Below are positions 25,625 through 34,154 of a stretch of 64,000 bases of DNA, piece after piece. Source of the stretch: JBGMEA01 sp041447245 (GTDB lineage Bacteria; Bacillota; Clostridia; Eubacteriales; Anaerofustaceae); the NCBI GenBank assembly GCA_041447245.1, contig JBGMEA010000021.1, forward strand, positions 4,571 through 68,570, in the 5' to 3' direction. The translations under genes were made by a program, and so were the position numbers. Position 1 is the first letter of the stretch; every line of letters begins with the position of its first letter. The notes beneath the pieces were generated by a model. The model did not search any database. It saw only the letters and a program-made list of their open reading frames with translations, and was not told the DNA's origin.

Positions 25625-26170
25625 TTATCGTGTTGAATAAAGAATCAGGCTGAAATACGTGATGCTGTCAGCTCCGTTGATATAATGCACGCCGCTTTTT
25701 TTGGCAAGTTCCACGACGGAAATACCGAAACTTTCGACTGCGGGATGCATGCGTTCGGGGAAGCGGCACGGCGCATTCGGATACGTGCACGATGCACAGA
25801 TGCCGCAGCCTTCCGTGGAAAGCGTGAAGGCATCGGGATATGCGGTGCGCACCAGCGCAAGCACATCATCCGTCACCTGTTCGTGGTGCTTTGCCGCTTC
25901 CCTCCACAAAGACGGGTCATATCGGCTCTCGAGTACCGTCTTTGTTGTAAAGACCAACGCATCGTCGTACTTCAAACAGTTTGCTTTGCACTCCTCAACA
26001 CTTCCGACCGCGGGCGGACAAGCCCAGTTTGTGCCGTACATGCCGCATCCGTTCTTTTCGCAGATCGCTCTGACCTCCGCAGAGAACGGAATCTCCCCTG
26101 TCGGAATCACTGCGTGTTCCCAGATGCCGAGGTCGTATTTTTCTTTTCGAATTGTTTCTTCCATGTTCAT
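25625..26170 (-). CDS. DUF2284 Cys-rich metal-binding protein
   Basis: A 181-aa soluble protein with the DUF2284 cysteine pattern: CEKNGCGMYGTNWACPP near the N-terminus and GCGICASCTYPNAPCRFPE (about 137-155). The Cys set probably holds an iron-sulfur cluster or other metal; such proteins occur mainly in anaerobes, often linked to corrinoid or redox enzymes. The function is not established. GAGGATGCT precedes the ATG at 26170. The P-loop kinase gene ends eight bases upstream on the same strand, so they share an mRNA. Confidence 0.85.
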   Translation of the reverse strand: MNMEETIRKEKYDLGIWEHAVIPTGEIPFSAEVRAICEKNGCGMYGTNWACPPAVGSVEECKANCLKYDDALVFTTKTVLESRYDPSLWREAAKHHEQVTDDVLALVRTAYPDAFTLSTEGCGICASCTYPNAPCRFPERMHPAVESFGISVVELAKKSGVHYINGADSITYFSLILYSTR

Positions 26171-26177
26171 AGCATCC

Positions 26178-26765
26178 TCACTGATCCGATGCGGAGTTCT
26201 TTGATACGGTCTCGATTTTTGCAACCACGTCCGACAGAGGGCAATCTGTTTCGATTACATCCGTTGCACCGATCCGAAGCACAGGCTCCACTTCCATGAT
26301 ATATTTCAAAACGAGCCGACGATCTTCCGCGGACTTGCCATATGGATTGTTCGTTCGGGTTTCGATCCGTTTCAGGAGAATCTCTGTCGGCGCGTGCAGC
26401 AGCACGATCCGATCAAACCTGTCGTAAAACTTTCCCTGATTTGTTTTGCATCCGCACACAAACAAAAGCTCGGTTGTATGCGTTTCAAGAAGATTCGAAA
26501 TCGCATCCTCTCTCCATACCCAATCAGGCTCCCCACCTTCATCCTTCACCCATTCGCACCATTCGTCGGTATCGGTATCGACTGCGCGGTATCCTTTTTC
26601 ACGCAGTGCAACAATCACGGATGATTTCCCTGATCCTGACATGCCGGTAATGAAAATGACAGATCGTTGCTTGTTCAAACGCCGTCTCGCCTTTCCGAAA
26701 TTTGATTGAGTACCATTAAATTCCCAACATTCATTGCGATCTCCCCACTCATCGTTCCACCGCAA
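26178..26765 (-). CDS. Small P-loop kinase (AAA/adenylate-kinase-like)
   Basis: A 195-aa frame. The recognisable part starts at SVIFITGMSGSGKSSVIVAL, a Walker A loop (residues 41-49), followed by GYRAVDTDTDEW and a LID-like segment (LLKRIETRTNNPYGKS). It resembles small nucleoside, shikimate or gluconate kinases; the substrate cannot be assigned. The first 30 residues do not look like part of the fold and overlap the upstream gene by 17 bases, so translation may really begin at a TTG at 26678. The gene sits in a minus-strand run with the phosphohydrolase upstream and DUF2284 downstream. Confidence 0.7.
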   Translation of the reverse strand: MRWNDEWGDRNECWEFNGTQSNFGKARRRLNKQRSVIFITGMSGSGKSSVIVALREKGYRAVDTDTDEWCEWVKDEGGEPDWVWREDAISNLLETHTTELLFVCGCKTNQGKFYDRFDRIVLLHAPTEILLKRIETRTNNPYGKSAEDRRLVLKYIMEVEPVLRIGATDVIETDCPLSDVVAKIETVSKNSASDQ

Positions 26766-27843
26766 TCAGCGGCACATTCATTTCCGCGTCGGTCAATCCC
26801 GCATGCACACCGACAAACATTGCCGCATTCTCATACGTATTGAACAAAGATACATCGGATATTGCCACCGCGACATAATCGCCGACCAACTCGTCAAACA
26901 ACGGGTGGTTCTCTCCCAACCCGAACAGCGCGGTTTCCTTCAGACGATCTCTTGAAAACAATAAAAATTGACCGCCGAATGCCGTTTCGAATTCGGTTTC
27001 AAATTGCTCGTGCATGCCGTCTTTGATGAAACAATTCAGCGCTCTCGGCTCAAACGAAGGCGCGCGCACCAGACATTCCGTGATGCTCGGATAATCCAGG
27101 ATGCATTCGTTTCGGGTGTCCGTCATTCCGTGATCCGCCGTAACGATCAGCAGCGTGTCGGTCAGCTCCGCGCATAGTTTCTCCAAACGATCATTGATCT
27201 GCAACACTGCCGCCGATGCTTCCGAAGACCCGCAGCCCTTTCTGTGCATCGTGCTGTCGGGTTCGGGACAGTAACAATAGATGTACTTTCGTTCATCCGT
27301 CGAGCACAGTTGTTTCACATGTCCGCACAGCTCCTCCAGATTGGCATATGTCAAATCACCGAACGGCGAGACCGTGTAGGTTTGAAAACCCTTTGCACGG
27401 ATAGCGTCTTGGACTGTCTCATACGGCAGATACGTCTGCGCGACGGGATACTCGGCGGCACTTCCTCCGCACTCGTCCGTATTGCGAAAGACGACCACGT
27501 TTTTTTCGACTTGTGGGAAATACATCGTCCATCCGAACCACGCATGACGGTTCGGCATGAGACCGCTCTCGATTGCCGTCGTAGCGGAAACCGTTGTGGT
27601 TGGATAAACCGACGATACCGACTTCAAAACGTGTTTTCTCAGAAAGCTGTCCGAGGGCAAATGCCTGTTGAGCACTTCAGTCCCCAACGCGTCAAACAAC
27701 ATGACGACAACATTCGAATACCCTTTCGCGAGCAATTTGTCCAACTCGGGCATCGTTTTATCGTTCGGTTCTGTGCCAAAATACGCCAACACGGAATTTG
27801 GGATATTGACGATACTGTTTTCGTAATCAGGATACTGTATCAT
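26749..27843 (-). CDS. Alkaline-phosphatase-fold phosphodiesterase (NPP-like)
   Basis: A 364-aa protein with nucleotide pyrophosphatase/phosphodiesterase motifs: VVVMLFDALG (first metal site), SVYPTTTVSATTAIESG with the nucleophilic Thr, CYCPEPDSTMHRKG (second metal site), and LLIVTADHGMTDT. There is no signal peptide, so it is intracellular. The substrate could be a nucleotide or phosphonate ester. It is the first gene of a three-gene minus-strand run. Directly upstream lies a truncated, duplicated aguB 3' end, so its original upstream neighbour was probably aguB itself before the insertion at 28.05-28.75 kb. Confidence 0.87.
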   Translation of the reverse strand: MIQYPDYENSIVNIPNSVLAYFGTEPNDKTMPELDKLLAKGYSNVVVMLFDALGTEVLNRHLPSDSFLRKHVLKSVSSVYPTTTVSATTAIESGLMPNRHAWFGWTMYFPQVEKNVVVFRNTDECGGSAAEYPVAQTYLPYETVQDAIRAKGFQTYTVSPFGDLTYANLEELCGHVKQLCSTDERKYIYCYCPEPDSTMHRKGCGSSEASAAVLQINDRLEKLCAELTDTLLIVTADHGMTDTRNECILDYPSITECLVRAPSFEPRALNCFIKDGMHEQFETEFETAFGGQFLLFSRDRLKETALFGLGENHPLFDELVGDYVAVAISDVSLFNTYENAAMFVGVHAGLTDAEMNVPLIAVER

Positions 27844-27876
27844 ATTGCTGCTCTCGTTTGTTTCATATTGCGGACA

Positions 27877-28052
27877 TCACTCTTCCCCGTCATTCGTCAT
27901 GATCGCCCCGTACAGTTCGGGTCTGCGGTCGCGGAACACACCCCACTCCGTGCGCTGTGCTTCGAGTGCGTCCAAATCAAAGCTCGCCGTCAGCACCGTC
28001 TCCTCGGTTCGTCCCGCCTGCGCGATTTTCGCTCCCGTACCGTCCGTGATAG
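27877..28052 (-). pseudogene. Remnant of the aguB 3' end
   Basis: About 58 codons matching the C-terminus of the intact N-carbamoylputrescine amidase at 28747: ITDGTGAKIAQAGRTEE..., ending ELYGAIMTNDGEE and a stop. It has no start codon or active-site part. The first 24 or so bases differ more than the rest while keeping the same amino acids, so it derives from a different allele or relative rather than a recent copy. It abuts the stop of the AT-rich gene at 28058. Confidence 0.9.
27881..28026. repeat. Direct repeat, left copy (aguB 3' end)
   Basis: 146 bases aligned with 28754-28899 without gaps and with five differences. It flanks the AT-rich inserted gene together with the right copy; start-to-start distance is 873 bases. 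Confidence 0.92.
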
Positions 28053-28057
28053 TATAC

Positions 28058-28594
28058 TCAGTTTTCCTTATATGCAAGCATATTCGACAATGCTCGCTCA
28101 TATAATCCGTTAATTGTAACTTTTGTTATATACCCGCTTTGAATAATGGAAATCCCATCCATTTGAGCGTAATTATCAATTTCTTGAATTTTTATGATAT
28201 CGGTTTTCACATCAAGTACTAGCCCCGTATGAAACAAATCCTCTTGAGTATTACAAAGCGTGACAATGAATCCATTTGTTTTTGCAATCAATAATATGGA
28301 CTGCAATAGCTCTCCTTCAAACAAAAAACTGTTTGAAAAATCACTAGAGTTAATCATACACAATAGCTTGATCTTATTTTCATATTTGCCATCGTATGTT
28401 ATTTTGACAATATTTACAAGTTGCGTATAGTAATATCCTGTTACAAAACCCTCCTTTGTCGCTATAAGTATAATCACGGCTTGATTTGTTAAAGCAACTA
28501 TTTTCCCCACATAAAAACTATCATTATCATTCGCATCATCATAAATCGTTATCAATTGTTGTCCTTCAAACAGTTCCTTTAATAAATCGTACAT
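28058..28594 (-). CDS. Unknown AT-rich protein with Sm/SH3-like N-terminus
   Basis: A 178-aa protein that I cannot name. AAGGGGG lies six bases before the ATG at 28594. The N-terminal half (MYDLLKELFEGQQLITIY, FYVGKIVALTNQAVIIL, QLVNIVKITYDGKYENKI) reads like a small beta-barrel of the Sm/SH3 type; the second half repeats a similar pattern (GLVLDVKTDIIKIQEID, YITKVTIN). It may hold two tandem barrels. Composition is much more AT-rich than its neighbours. It is bounded by a 146-base direct repeat of the aguB 3' end and is therefore a recent single-gene acquisition. A nucleic-acid-binding or defence role is possible but unsupported. Confidence 0.7.
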   Translation of the reverse strand: MYDLLKELFEGQQLITIYDDANDNDSFYVGKIVALTNQAVIILIATKEGFVTGYYYTQLVNIVKITYDGKYENKIKLLCMINSSDFSNSFLFEGELLQSILLIAKTNGFIVTLCNTQEDLFHTGLVLDVKTDIIKIQEIDNYAQMDGISIIQSGYITKVTINGLYERALSNMLAYKEN

Positions 28595-28746
28595 AGCATC
28601 CCCCTTAATATATTCATCCAATATTATTAATTTATTAACACTCGTTAACGGATTTTCCTTGCATAAAAAGGCAGCTCAGTCAAACTATTTCAGATAAATA
28701 CTCGGAATAATTTTTTATAACCATAATTCTTTACTATGATATAGTT

Positions 28747-29619
28747 TTATTTCTCTTCCCCGTCATTCGTCATAATCGCCCCGTACAGTTCGGGTCTGCG
28801 GTCGCGGAACACGCCCCACTCCGTGCGCTGTGCTTCGAGTGCGTCCAAATCAAAAGTCGCCGTCAGCACCGTCTCGTCGGTTCGTCCCGCCTGCGCGATG
28901 ACGGCACCTGTGGCATCCGTAATGAACGACGAACCGTAGAACATGATGTACGACTCATCCTCCATCTCCATGCCGATGCGGTTGGAGGCGATCACGGGGA
29001 TCAGATTGCACGCGGCATGTCCCTGCATGCATCGCTGCCAATGGGCTTTCGAATCGACTTCGGGATCTTCGGGCTCCGATCCGATGGCGGTCGGGTACAG
29101 CAGCAGCTCCGCACCCATCAGCGCCATGCAGCGCGCAGCTTCGGGAAACCACTGATCCCAGCAGATTCCCACTCCGATTGCGCCGTATTTTGTATTCCAC
29201 ACACGAAACCCCGTATCGCCGGGGTTGAAGTAGAACTTCTCCTCATATCCGGGTCCGTCTGGAATGTGGCTCTTGCGGTAGACCCCAAGCACGGTGCCGT
29301 CCGCATCGATCATCGCCATGGAGTTGTATAATGCGCGGTTCTTTTTTTCGTAGAAACTGATCGGCAGCACCACCCCGAGCTCTTTCGCGATGCGGGAAAA
29401 ATGCACCACCGCGTCACTTTCCTCCGTTTTTCTCGCAAGAGAATAAAATTCCGCTTTTTCCTTCTGACAGAAATAAAAATTCTCGAATAATTCCTGCAGC
29501 AGAATCACCTGCGCACCCTTTGCGGCAGCTTCTCGAACAAGCCCTTCCGCACGCGCGATGTTTTCTTTTCTGTTGCCGGAACATGCCATTTGCGTTGCCG
29601 CAACCGTCACCGTTCTCAT
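28747..29619 (-). CDS. aguB: N-carbamoylputrescine amidase
   Basis: Converts N-carbamoylputrescine to putrescine, CO2 and ammonia, the last step of the agmatine route. The 290-aa nitrilase-superfamily protein has the catalytic triad Glu43 (LLQELFE), Lys116 (YRKSHIP) and Cys153 (GICWDQWFPE). It starts at the ATG at 29619 with GGAGG seven bases upstream; an earlier in-frame GTG is too close to that site. aguA ends 15 bases upstream, so the two form an operon. The last 146 bases are duplicated at 27881-28026. Confidence 0.96.
   Translation of the reverse strand: MRTVTVAATQMACSGNRKENIARAEGLVREAAAKGAQVILLQELFENFYFCQKEKAEFYSLARKTEESDAVVHFSRIAKELGVVLPISFYEKKNRALYNSMAMIDADGTVLGVYRKSHIPDGPGYEEKFYFNPGDTGFRVWNTKYGAIGVGICWDQWFPEAARCMALMGAELLLYPTAIGSEPEDPEVDSKAHWQRCMQGHAACNLIPVIASNRIGMEMEDESYIMFYGSSFITDATGAVIAQAGRTDETVLTATFDLDALEAQRTEWGVFRDRRPELYGAIMTNDGEEK
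28754..28899. repeat. Direct repeat, right copy (inside intact aguB)
   Basis: Right partner of the repeat at 27881-28026 (141 of 146 bases identical). It forms the functional 3' end of aguB. Confidence 0.92.
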
Positions 29620-29634
29620 TGTCACCTCCGAGTA

Positions 29635-30660
29635 TTATTGTATTACAGACGGCATCTGCTGCGTAATGCAGTGCACATTGCCGCCCTCTTTGATCAGTTT
29701 CATTCCGTCTACCGTCTTGATTCTCCGATCGGGAAAAACTTCCGTAAGAATCGCGATAGTACGGGCATCCGCATCCTTCGCGTCACATCCGAAAATCGGC
29801 AGAATGATCCCGCCGTTCACAAAATAAAAGTTCAGATAGCTCAGCGTCAGCCGTTCGCCTTGGTAATATCTTGCAGGCGGCTGCGGGATTTCGATCAGTC
29901 GGATTGCCCGCCCTTCGGCATCGGTCGCGTTTGCTAATACAGCCCGATTTTCCTGCGTGATGGCGTAATTCGGGTCAGACGGATCGTCGCACACCTGCAT
30001 CAGAATCACACCAGGCATCGCAAAGCATGCCACATTGTCGATGTGTCCGTCCGTTTCATCACCGAAAAGCCCATGATTGAGCCAAATGATCTTGCGCACA
30101 CCGAGCAGCTTCGTCAATACCGATTCGATCTCGGCTTGACCGAGGTTCGGATTACGGTTCGGATGAAGCAGACATTCCTTTGTCGTCAGCAGGGTACCCT
30201 GCCCGTCCGTATGGATCGATCCGCCTTCCAATACGATCGATGCATCGATTTTCGGGATAGCATAATATTCCAACAGACTTGCCGCAACCAGATCATCTTT
30301 CGCGCAGTTCGGATACTTTCCGCCCCAGGCATTGAATTTCCAGTTGATGCCAATTCGGGTACCGTCAGCATGAAATACAATGGTCGATCCATTGTCGCGG
30401 CACCACGCATCATCATGCGGAATTGTGATGTATTCGATGTTGGCAGTTCCGCACAGTCTCTCGGCTTCCGCTGCCGTATCAGGATTGACGATCATGCTCA
30501 GCGGTTCAAATTCGCCAATCGCTCTTGCCGTTTCTGCATACCCTTCACAGACTTCTTCGTAATTTTCCGCCCAGACAAGCGAGTCCTTCACCGGCCACTC
30601 CATCCAGGTTCGCTCGTGGAGCACCCATTCGGCGGGCATATGCAAATCGTATCGATTCAT
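29635..30660 (-). CDS. aguA: Agmatine deiminase
   Basis: Converts agmatine to N-carbamoylputrescine and ammonia. The 341-aa protein has the peptidyl-arginine-deiminase-like fold with MPAEWVLHERTWMEWP at the N-terminus, DDAWCRDNGSTIVFH, VLEGGSIHTDGQGTLLTTKECLL, GDETDGHIDN and the catalytic Cys331 in GNVHCITQQMP. Length is typical. AAAAGGAAATTGCG precedes the ATG. It is the first gene of the aguA-aguB pair. No agmatine/putrescine antiporter is next to it, so this may serve polyamine synthesis rather than the energy-yielding antiport pathway. Confidence 0.96.
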   Translation of the reverse strand: MNRYDLHMPAEWVLHERTWMEWPVKDSLVWAENYEEVCEGYAETARAIGEFEPLSMIVNPDTAAEAERLCGTANIEYITIPHDDAWCRDNGSTIVFHADGTRIGINWKFNAWGGKYPNCAKDDLVAASLLEYYAIPKIDASIVLEGGSIHTDGQGTLLTTKECLLHPNRNPNLGQAEIESVLTKLLGVRKIIWLNHGLFGDETDGHIDNVACFAMPGVILMQVCDDPSDPNYAITQENRAVLANATDAEGRAIRLIEIPQPPARYYQGERLTLSYLNFYFVNGGIILPIFGCDAKDADARTIAILTEVFPDRRIKTVDGMKLIKEGGNVHCITQQMPSVIQ

Positions 30661-30706
30661 CGCAATTTCCTTTTCTGATATGCAATCATTATACTATGGA
30701 TTGCAC

Positions 30707-30734
30707 AAAAAAAACAGACGGAACTCAGTCCGTC
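30707..30734 (-). terminator. Intrinsic terminator overlapping the end of the cyclase-like gene
   Basis: GACGGA pairs with TCCGTC across a six-base loop, with eight T residues on the reverse strand. The stop codon at 30725-30727 is in the loop. Confidence 0.75.
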
Positions 30735-31375
30735 CGTGGGCACTCCTGCAACACATCATTCAATCTTGTCATCAGCCAGTCCGCATCTCTGCGCCGCAAT
30801 CCAGCTTTCGCGTGATTCCGACGAAGCAAATCAATGCATTCACGCACAACATCCGCACTCCAGAATTTCCAGCAATCCAACTCCCGCAGGCCGTCTTCGG
30901 CAAGCGGCATCAAAGAAAAAATCATTTGCTGCGAGCTTTCCGAACAGAACGACAGTGCCCGGCTGATATCCGATTCTTCCGCAACCACTCTCGGATAAAT
31001 CGCGTATTCGGTTTCCAACTTCTGCGATTTTTGCAAAGCCGGGCCGAATACATTCAGTTCGTCATGGTACAGCTTTCCGACAGAAATTCCGCCGCGCACC
31101 GTCAGACCGAATTCCGAAAGCAATGTGCGGATCAATGCAGATACAATCTTCAGTATTTTGTCCAATGCTTCCCGTTCGGAGAGAGGAATCGAGATCGCGA
31201 TCATTTCGGCAAATGAGGTAATCCGCAAATCTTTGATCCCGAGCCGCTTCGCCGTCTCGTTATCTTCAAAAATATACGGCAAATTCAGAATCGCTGCCGT
31301 CTCCGCGGCAAACACATCGCTGAAATCCAACATTCGGATCAATGCGCAAACCCGTTCTTCAAAAATAGTATCCAT
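30725..31375 (-). CDS. Degenerate nucleotide-cyclase-like protein
   Basis: A 216-aa protein. Residues 80-130 (SALIRTLLSEFGLTVRGGISVGKLYHDE, NVFGPALQKSQKLETEYAIYPRVV) resemble the class III nucleotide-cyclase fold, where RGGI-G and G-A--A--LE are conserved. The metal-binding Asp expected in the FSD(N/S) turn appears as Glu in SFAEMIAISIP, and the first strand with the other metal Asp is not obvious, so catalysis is doubtful. AGGTGG precedes the ATG at 31375. It follows the phosphate operon by 69 bases and might be its last gene. A regulatory or nucleotide-sensing role is possible. Confidence 0.55.
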   Translation of the reverse strand: MDTIFEERVCALIRMLDFSDVFAAETAAILNLPYIFEDNETAKRLGIKDLRITSFAEMIAISIPLSEREALDKILKIVSALIRTLLSEFGLTVRGGISVGKLYHDELNVFGPALQKSQKLETEYAIYPRVVAEESDISRALSFCSESSQQMIFSLMPLAEDGLRELDCWKFWSADVVRECIDLLRRNHAKAGLRRRDADWLMTRLNDVLQECPRTD

Positions 31376-31444
31376 TGGTTCCACCTCAGAGAAATCAGAT
31401 TACCCTTGGCCTCGCCCCGTATACCCGAAAATCGAACAAAAGAA

Positions 31445-32068
31445 TTAAGTCAGACGCACAATAATGCGATGAAGAATATCCACGCAATTATCAAGATAAG
31501 ACGAAGCGTCTTTGATATGGTGATAAATCTCGCGTTTCCGCAGGGCATCCATCGCATCGTCACGGAGGAAAACCCCTGCCATGCCGTCCCGGTATAAACG
31601 TTCGATACTGATGTGAGACTGACGGATATCCGCAATTTTGCTCTCGGACTGTTTTGGATCATCATGCAGAGCGTTCATCGATTCGGCAAAAATATCCGCT
31701 CCGCTTTTCAGATTTTCCGTCATGAACAAAATGGTATCATCTGCGGAAACCTGATAGCTCTGCATAGAAAGCAGTGTGGATTTGGCATAATCGATTACCT
31801 GATACATCGAAATGGAAATGGAATAAATATCCCCACGGTCAAACGGTGTGGAGAATGCTTCAACCAAATCACTCTCGAGTTTCTTGCGTACTTCATTGGT
31901 TCGTTCAATTCCCGCCAGCAAATGATTGCTGTCCGCTTCCGCACCGTTTTTCAGCCAGACGTAAAGCGTATCGATGGTCTGTGCATTAATCTGAGCCTGC
32001 CGATAGAGCATTTCAAAAAAATCATATTTAACGGGGAAAAGCCGTTCCAAAAAATTTTTCTTTGACAT
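31445..32068 (-). CDS. DUF47 / PhoU-like protein
   Basis: A 207-aa all-helical protein (MSKKNFLERLFPVKYDFFEMLYRQAQINAQT..., ending YLDNCVDILHRIIVRL) typical of DUF47, distant PhoU relatives that sit next to Pit transporters. It likely tunes the phosphate permease encoded 17 bases upstream. AGAGGAACGAA precedes the ATG. Third gene of the ppk2-pit-DUF47 set. Confidence 0.92.
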   Translation of the reverse strand: MSKKNFLERLFPVKYDFFEMLYRQAQINAQTIDTLYVWLKNGAEADSNHLLAGIERTNEVRKKLESDLVEAFSTPFDRGDIYSISISMYQVIDYAKSTLLSMQSYQVSADDTILFMTENLKSGADIFAESMNALHDDPKQSESKIADIRQSHISIERLYRDGMAGVFLRDDAMDALRKREIYHHIKDASSYLDNCVDILHRIIVRLT

Positions 32069-32085
32069 TTCGTTCCTCTTTCACA

Positions 32086-33123
32086 CTAAAACAGAACCAA
32101 TTTCATCAGGGCATACACTCCGGCGGAAACCAAAGCAGCCAGCGGAATGGTAATGACCCATGAGACAATAATCTCTTTTACAATTCCCCAGTGCACCATT
32201 CGGTACTCATCCGCCGCACCGACTCCCATCACACTGCCGACGACCACATGCGTCGTGGAAACGGGAGCACCTGTCAGATTGGCAAACAACACTGATGAAG
32301 CGGATGCCAATTGAGAATTCACACTGTGCACCGGTTTGATGTCATAAATCCCGCGACCGATGGTTTTCATGATACTCCATCCTCCGAGCAGGGTTCCCGC
32401 AAACATCACACATCCTCCGCCGATGCGCACCCAAAGCGGAGCCGTTGAGACGGATGTTCCGTTTGCCGCAGCGATGGCAAGCACGATGATCCCGATGATT
32501 TTCTGTGTATCATTGGCTCCGTGATTGAATGCAAGTCCGGCAGAGAACACCCATTGCACTCTGCCGAGCCATCGATTCAGCGTAAATTTTGCGTTTCGGA
32601 AAATCAGTTTGGAGATCTTTCCCAACAGAAAAGCCAATCCGAATCCCAAAACAGGCGACAGCACCAGGGAAGCCACGATTTTCACAATTCCCGTAATATG
32701 ATGTCCGCTTGCAACCAAATCGGAGAATCCCCACAGAATATGGGAAGATCCCGCCGCAACCATGACGGATCCGATCAATCCGCCGACCAGAGCATGTGTG
32801 GAACTCGAGGGAAGCCCGAGTTTCCATGTCAGAAGATTCCAGACCACGGCACCGATGATTGCGGCAAACAGAATCGGCAGCAGCGATTGATTTGCAGGAA
32901 GATCGACCAGAGAGGAAATGGTATCGGCAACCTGATTGCCTCCGAACACCGCACCGATCAAACCGAACACAGAGGCCAATACAATAGCCTGCTGCGGCGT
33001 GGCGGCACCGCTGGTAATGATGGTGGCAACGACGGAACTGGCATCATGCAGACCGTTCGTCAGAGTAAACACAAAGCAGATCAAGACAACTGCAAGCAAT
33101 ATTACCCATATCGGCATAATCAT
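32086..33123 (-). CDS. pit: Low-affinity inorganic phosphate transporter
   Basis: A 345-aa PiT-family permease with about ten membrane helices. It carries the two inverted signature regions: LTNGLHDASSVVATII near the N-terminus and FNHGANDTQKIIGIIVLA in the second half, plus GLPSSSTHALVGGLIG and APVSTTHVVVGSVMG. It imports phosphate, probably as a metal-phosphate complex, with protons. Its neighbours link it to polyphosphate: ppk2 18 bases upstream and a DUF47 regulator 17 bases downstream. Confidence 0.95.
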   Translation of the reverse strand: MIMPIWVILLAVVLICFVFTLTNGLHDASSVVATIITSGAATPQQAIVLASVFGLIGAVFGGNQVADTISSLVDLPANQSLLPILFAAIIGAVVWNLLTWKLGLPSSSTHALVGGLIGSVMVAAGSSHILWGFSDLVASGHHITGIVKIVASLVLSPVLGFGLAFLLGKISKLIFRNAKFTLNRWLGRVQWVFSAGLAFNHGANDTQKIIGIIVLAIAAANGTSVSTAPLWVRIGGGCVMFAGTLLGGWSIMKTIGRGIYDIKPVHSVNSQLASASSVLFANLTGAPVSTTHVVVGSVMGVGAADEYRMVHWGIVKEIIVSWVITIPLAALVSAGVYALMKLVLF

Positions 33124-33141
33124 TCTCGATGCGTCCCGCTG

Positions 33142-33999
33142 CTAAGCCAGCAGCGTTTTCCGCCATTCAGAAAGACTTTGTTCAACCTCGGGCGCCAACT
33201 TCGGATATTGCGGATTGATTCGCTGCAAATGCTGCAGAACAATTTTGGAAATCAGATAACGGGAATACCATTTTTTATCGGCAGGAATCACATACCAAGG
33301 ACAGATCGGAGTAGAGGTCTCATTGATTGCCGCTTCGTAAGCATCCTGGTAATCATCCCAATATTTCCGTTCTTCAATATCGCTTTGTGAGAACTTCCAA
33401 TTTTTTGATTGATCGTCGATTCGTTGGAGCAATTGTTTTTTCTGTTCGTCTTTTGAGATATTGAGAAAAAATTTAATCACGGTTATTCCGTTTTCCCAAA
33501 GATACTGTTCATAATTTTTTATCTGCGTGTAGCGCTTTTCAATGACCGAATCATCTTTGCAGCGATCCGGCAGCACCTGCGACAGATAGAGTTTATGTAC
33601 TTTTGCGACCAATACATCTTCATAATAAGAACGGTTGAATATGGCAATTTTTCCCCGTTGCGGAACATGACGCTGTGCGCGCCAGAGGTAATCGTGCTTC
33701 AGTTCTTCATCCGTCGGCTGTTTAAAATTGAATACATCCACACCCTGAGGATTCAGCCCGGAAAACACATGCTTGATGGCACCGTCTTTCCCCGCAGCAT
33801 CCATTGCCTGAAAAATAATCAAAATCCCTTCCCTGTTCTCCGAATACAGTTTATCCTGACTATCTTTCATCAGATTGATATCGTCCTGAATGATCGTCTC
33901 CGCCTCCGAGCGTTCCTTGAATTTCCCCGTATCTGCGGTATTAAACTTTTTGATTTCGAATTTCTTTTCTCCCGAAAATTCATATTGCTTTAAATCCAC
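33142..33999 (-). CDS. ppk2: Polyphosphate kinase 2 family
   Basis: Transfers phosphate between polyphosphate and nucleotides. The 285-aa protein has the PPK2 Walker A-like FQAMDAAGKDGAIKHVF, GVDVFNFKQPTDEELKHDYLWR, the Walker B-like IFNRSYYEDVLV and the lid region with KRYTQIKNYEQYL. It resembles the AMP/ADP-using stand-alone enzymes, but the class cannot be fixed by eye. I start at the GTG at 33999, because AAGGAGG (34008-34014) directly abuts the other GTG at 34008. First gene of the phosphate-uptake set, which implies that imported phosphate or nucleotide charge is balanced against polyphosphate. Confidence 0.93.
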   Translation of the reverse strand: MDLKQYEFSGEKKFEIKKFNTADTGKFKERSEAETIIQDDINLMKDSQDKLYSENREGILIIFQAMDAAGKDGAIKHVFSGLNPQGVDVFNFKQPTDEELKHDYLWRAQRHVPQRGKIAIFNRSYYEDVLVAKVHKLYLSQVLPDRCKDDSVIEKRYTQIKNYEQYLWENGITVIKFFLNISKDEQKKQLLQRIDDQSKNWKFSQSDIEERKYWDDYQDAYEAAINETSTPICPWYVIPADKKWYSRYLISKIVLQHLQRINPQYPKLAPEVEQSLSEWRKTLLA

Positions 34000-34154
34000 G
34001 GCAGGCACCCTCCTTTATGTCCGAGGAGCATCATGGGATCATAGGAAACCGATCCGCTCCGTTTGCGTTCATTATATGATGCCCGCTTTCCGATTGCAAG
34101 CGGAAGCGAAGGATTTCATGAGAGATGCATCGCTTTGTTTTCCTGGCAGAGAAC

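Noticed and set aside
28058..28899. Insertion sequence as explanation for the aguB repeat
   Set aside because: The insert has no transposase and no terminal inverted repeats, and the repeats are far too long for a target-site duplication.
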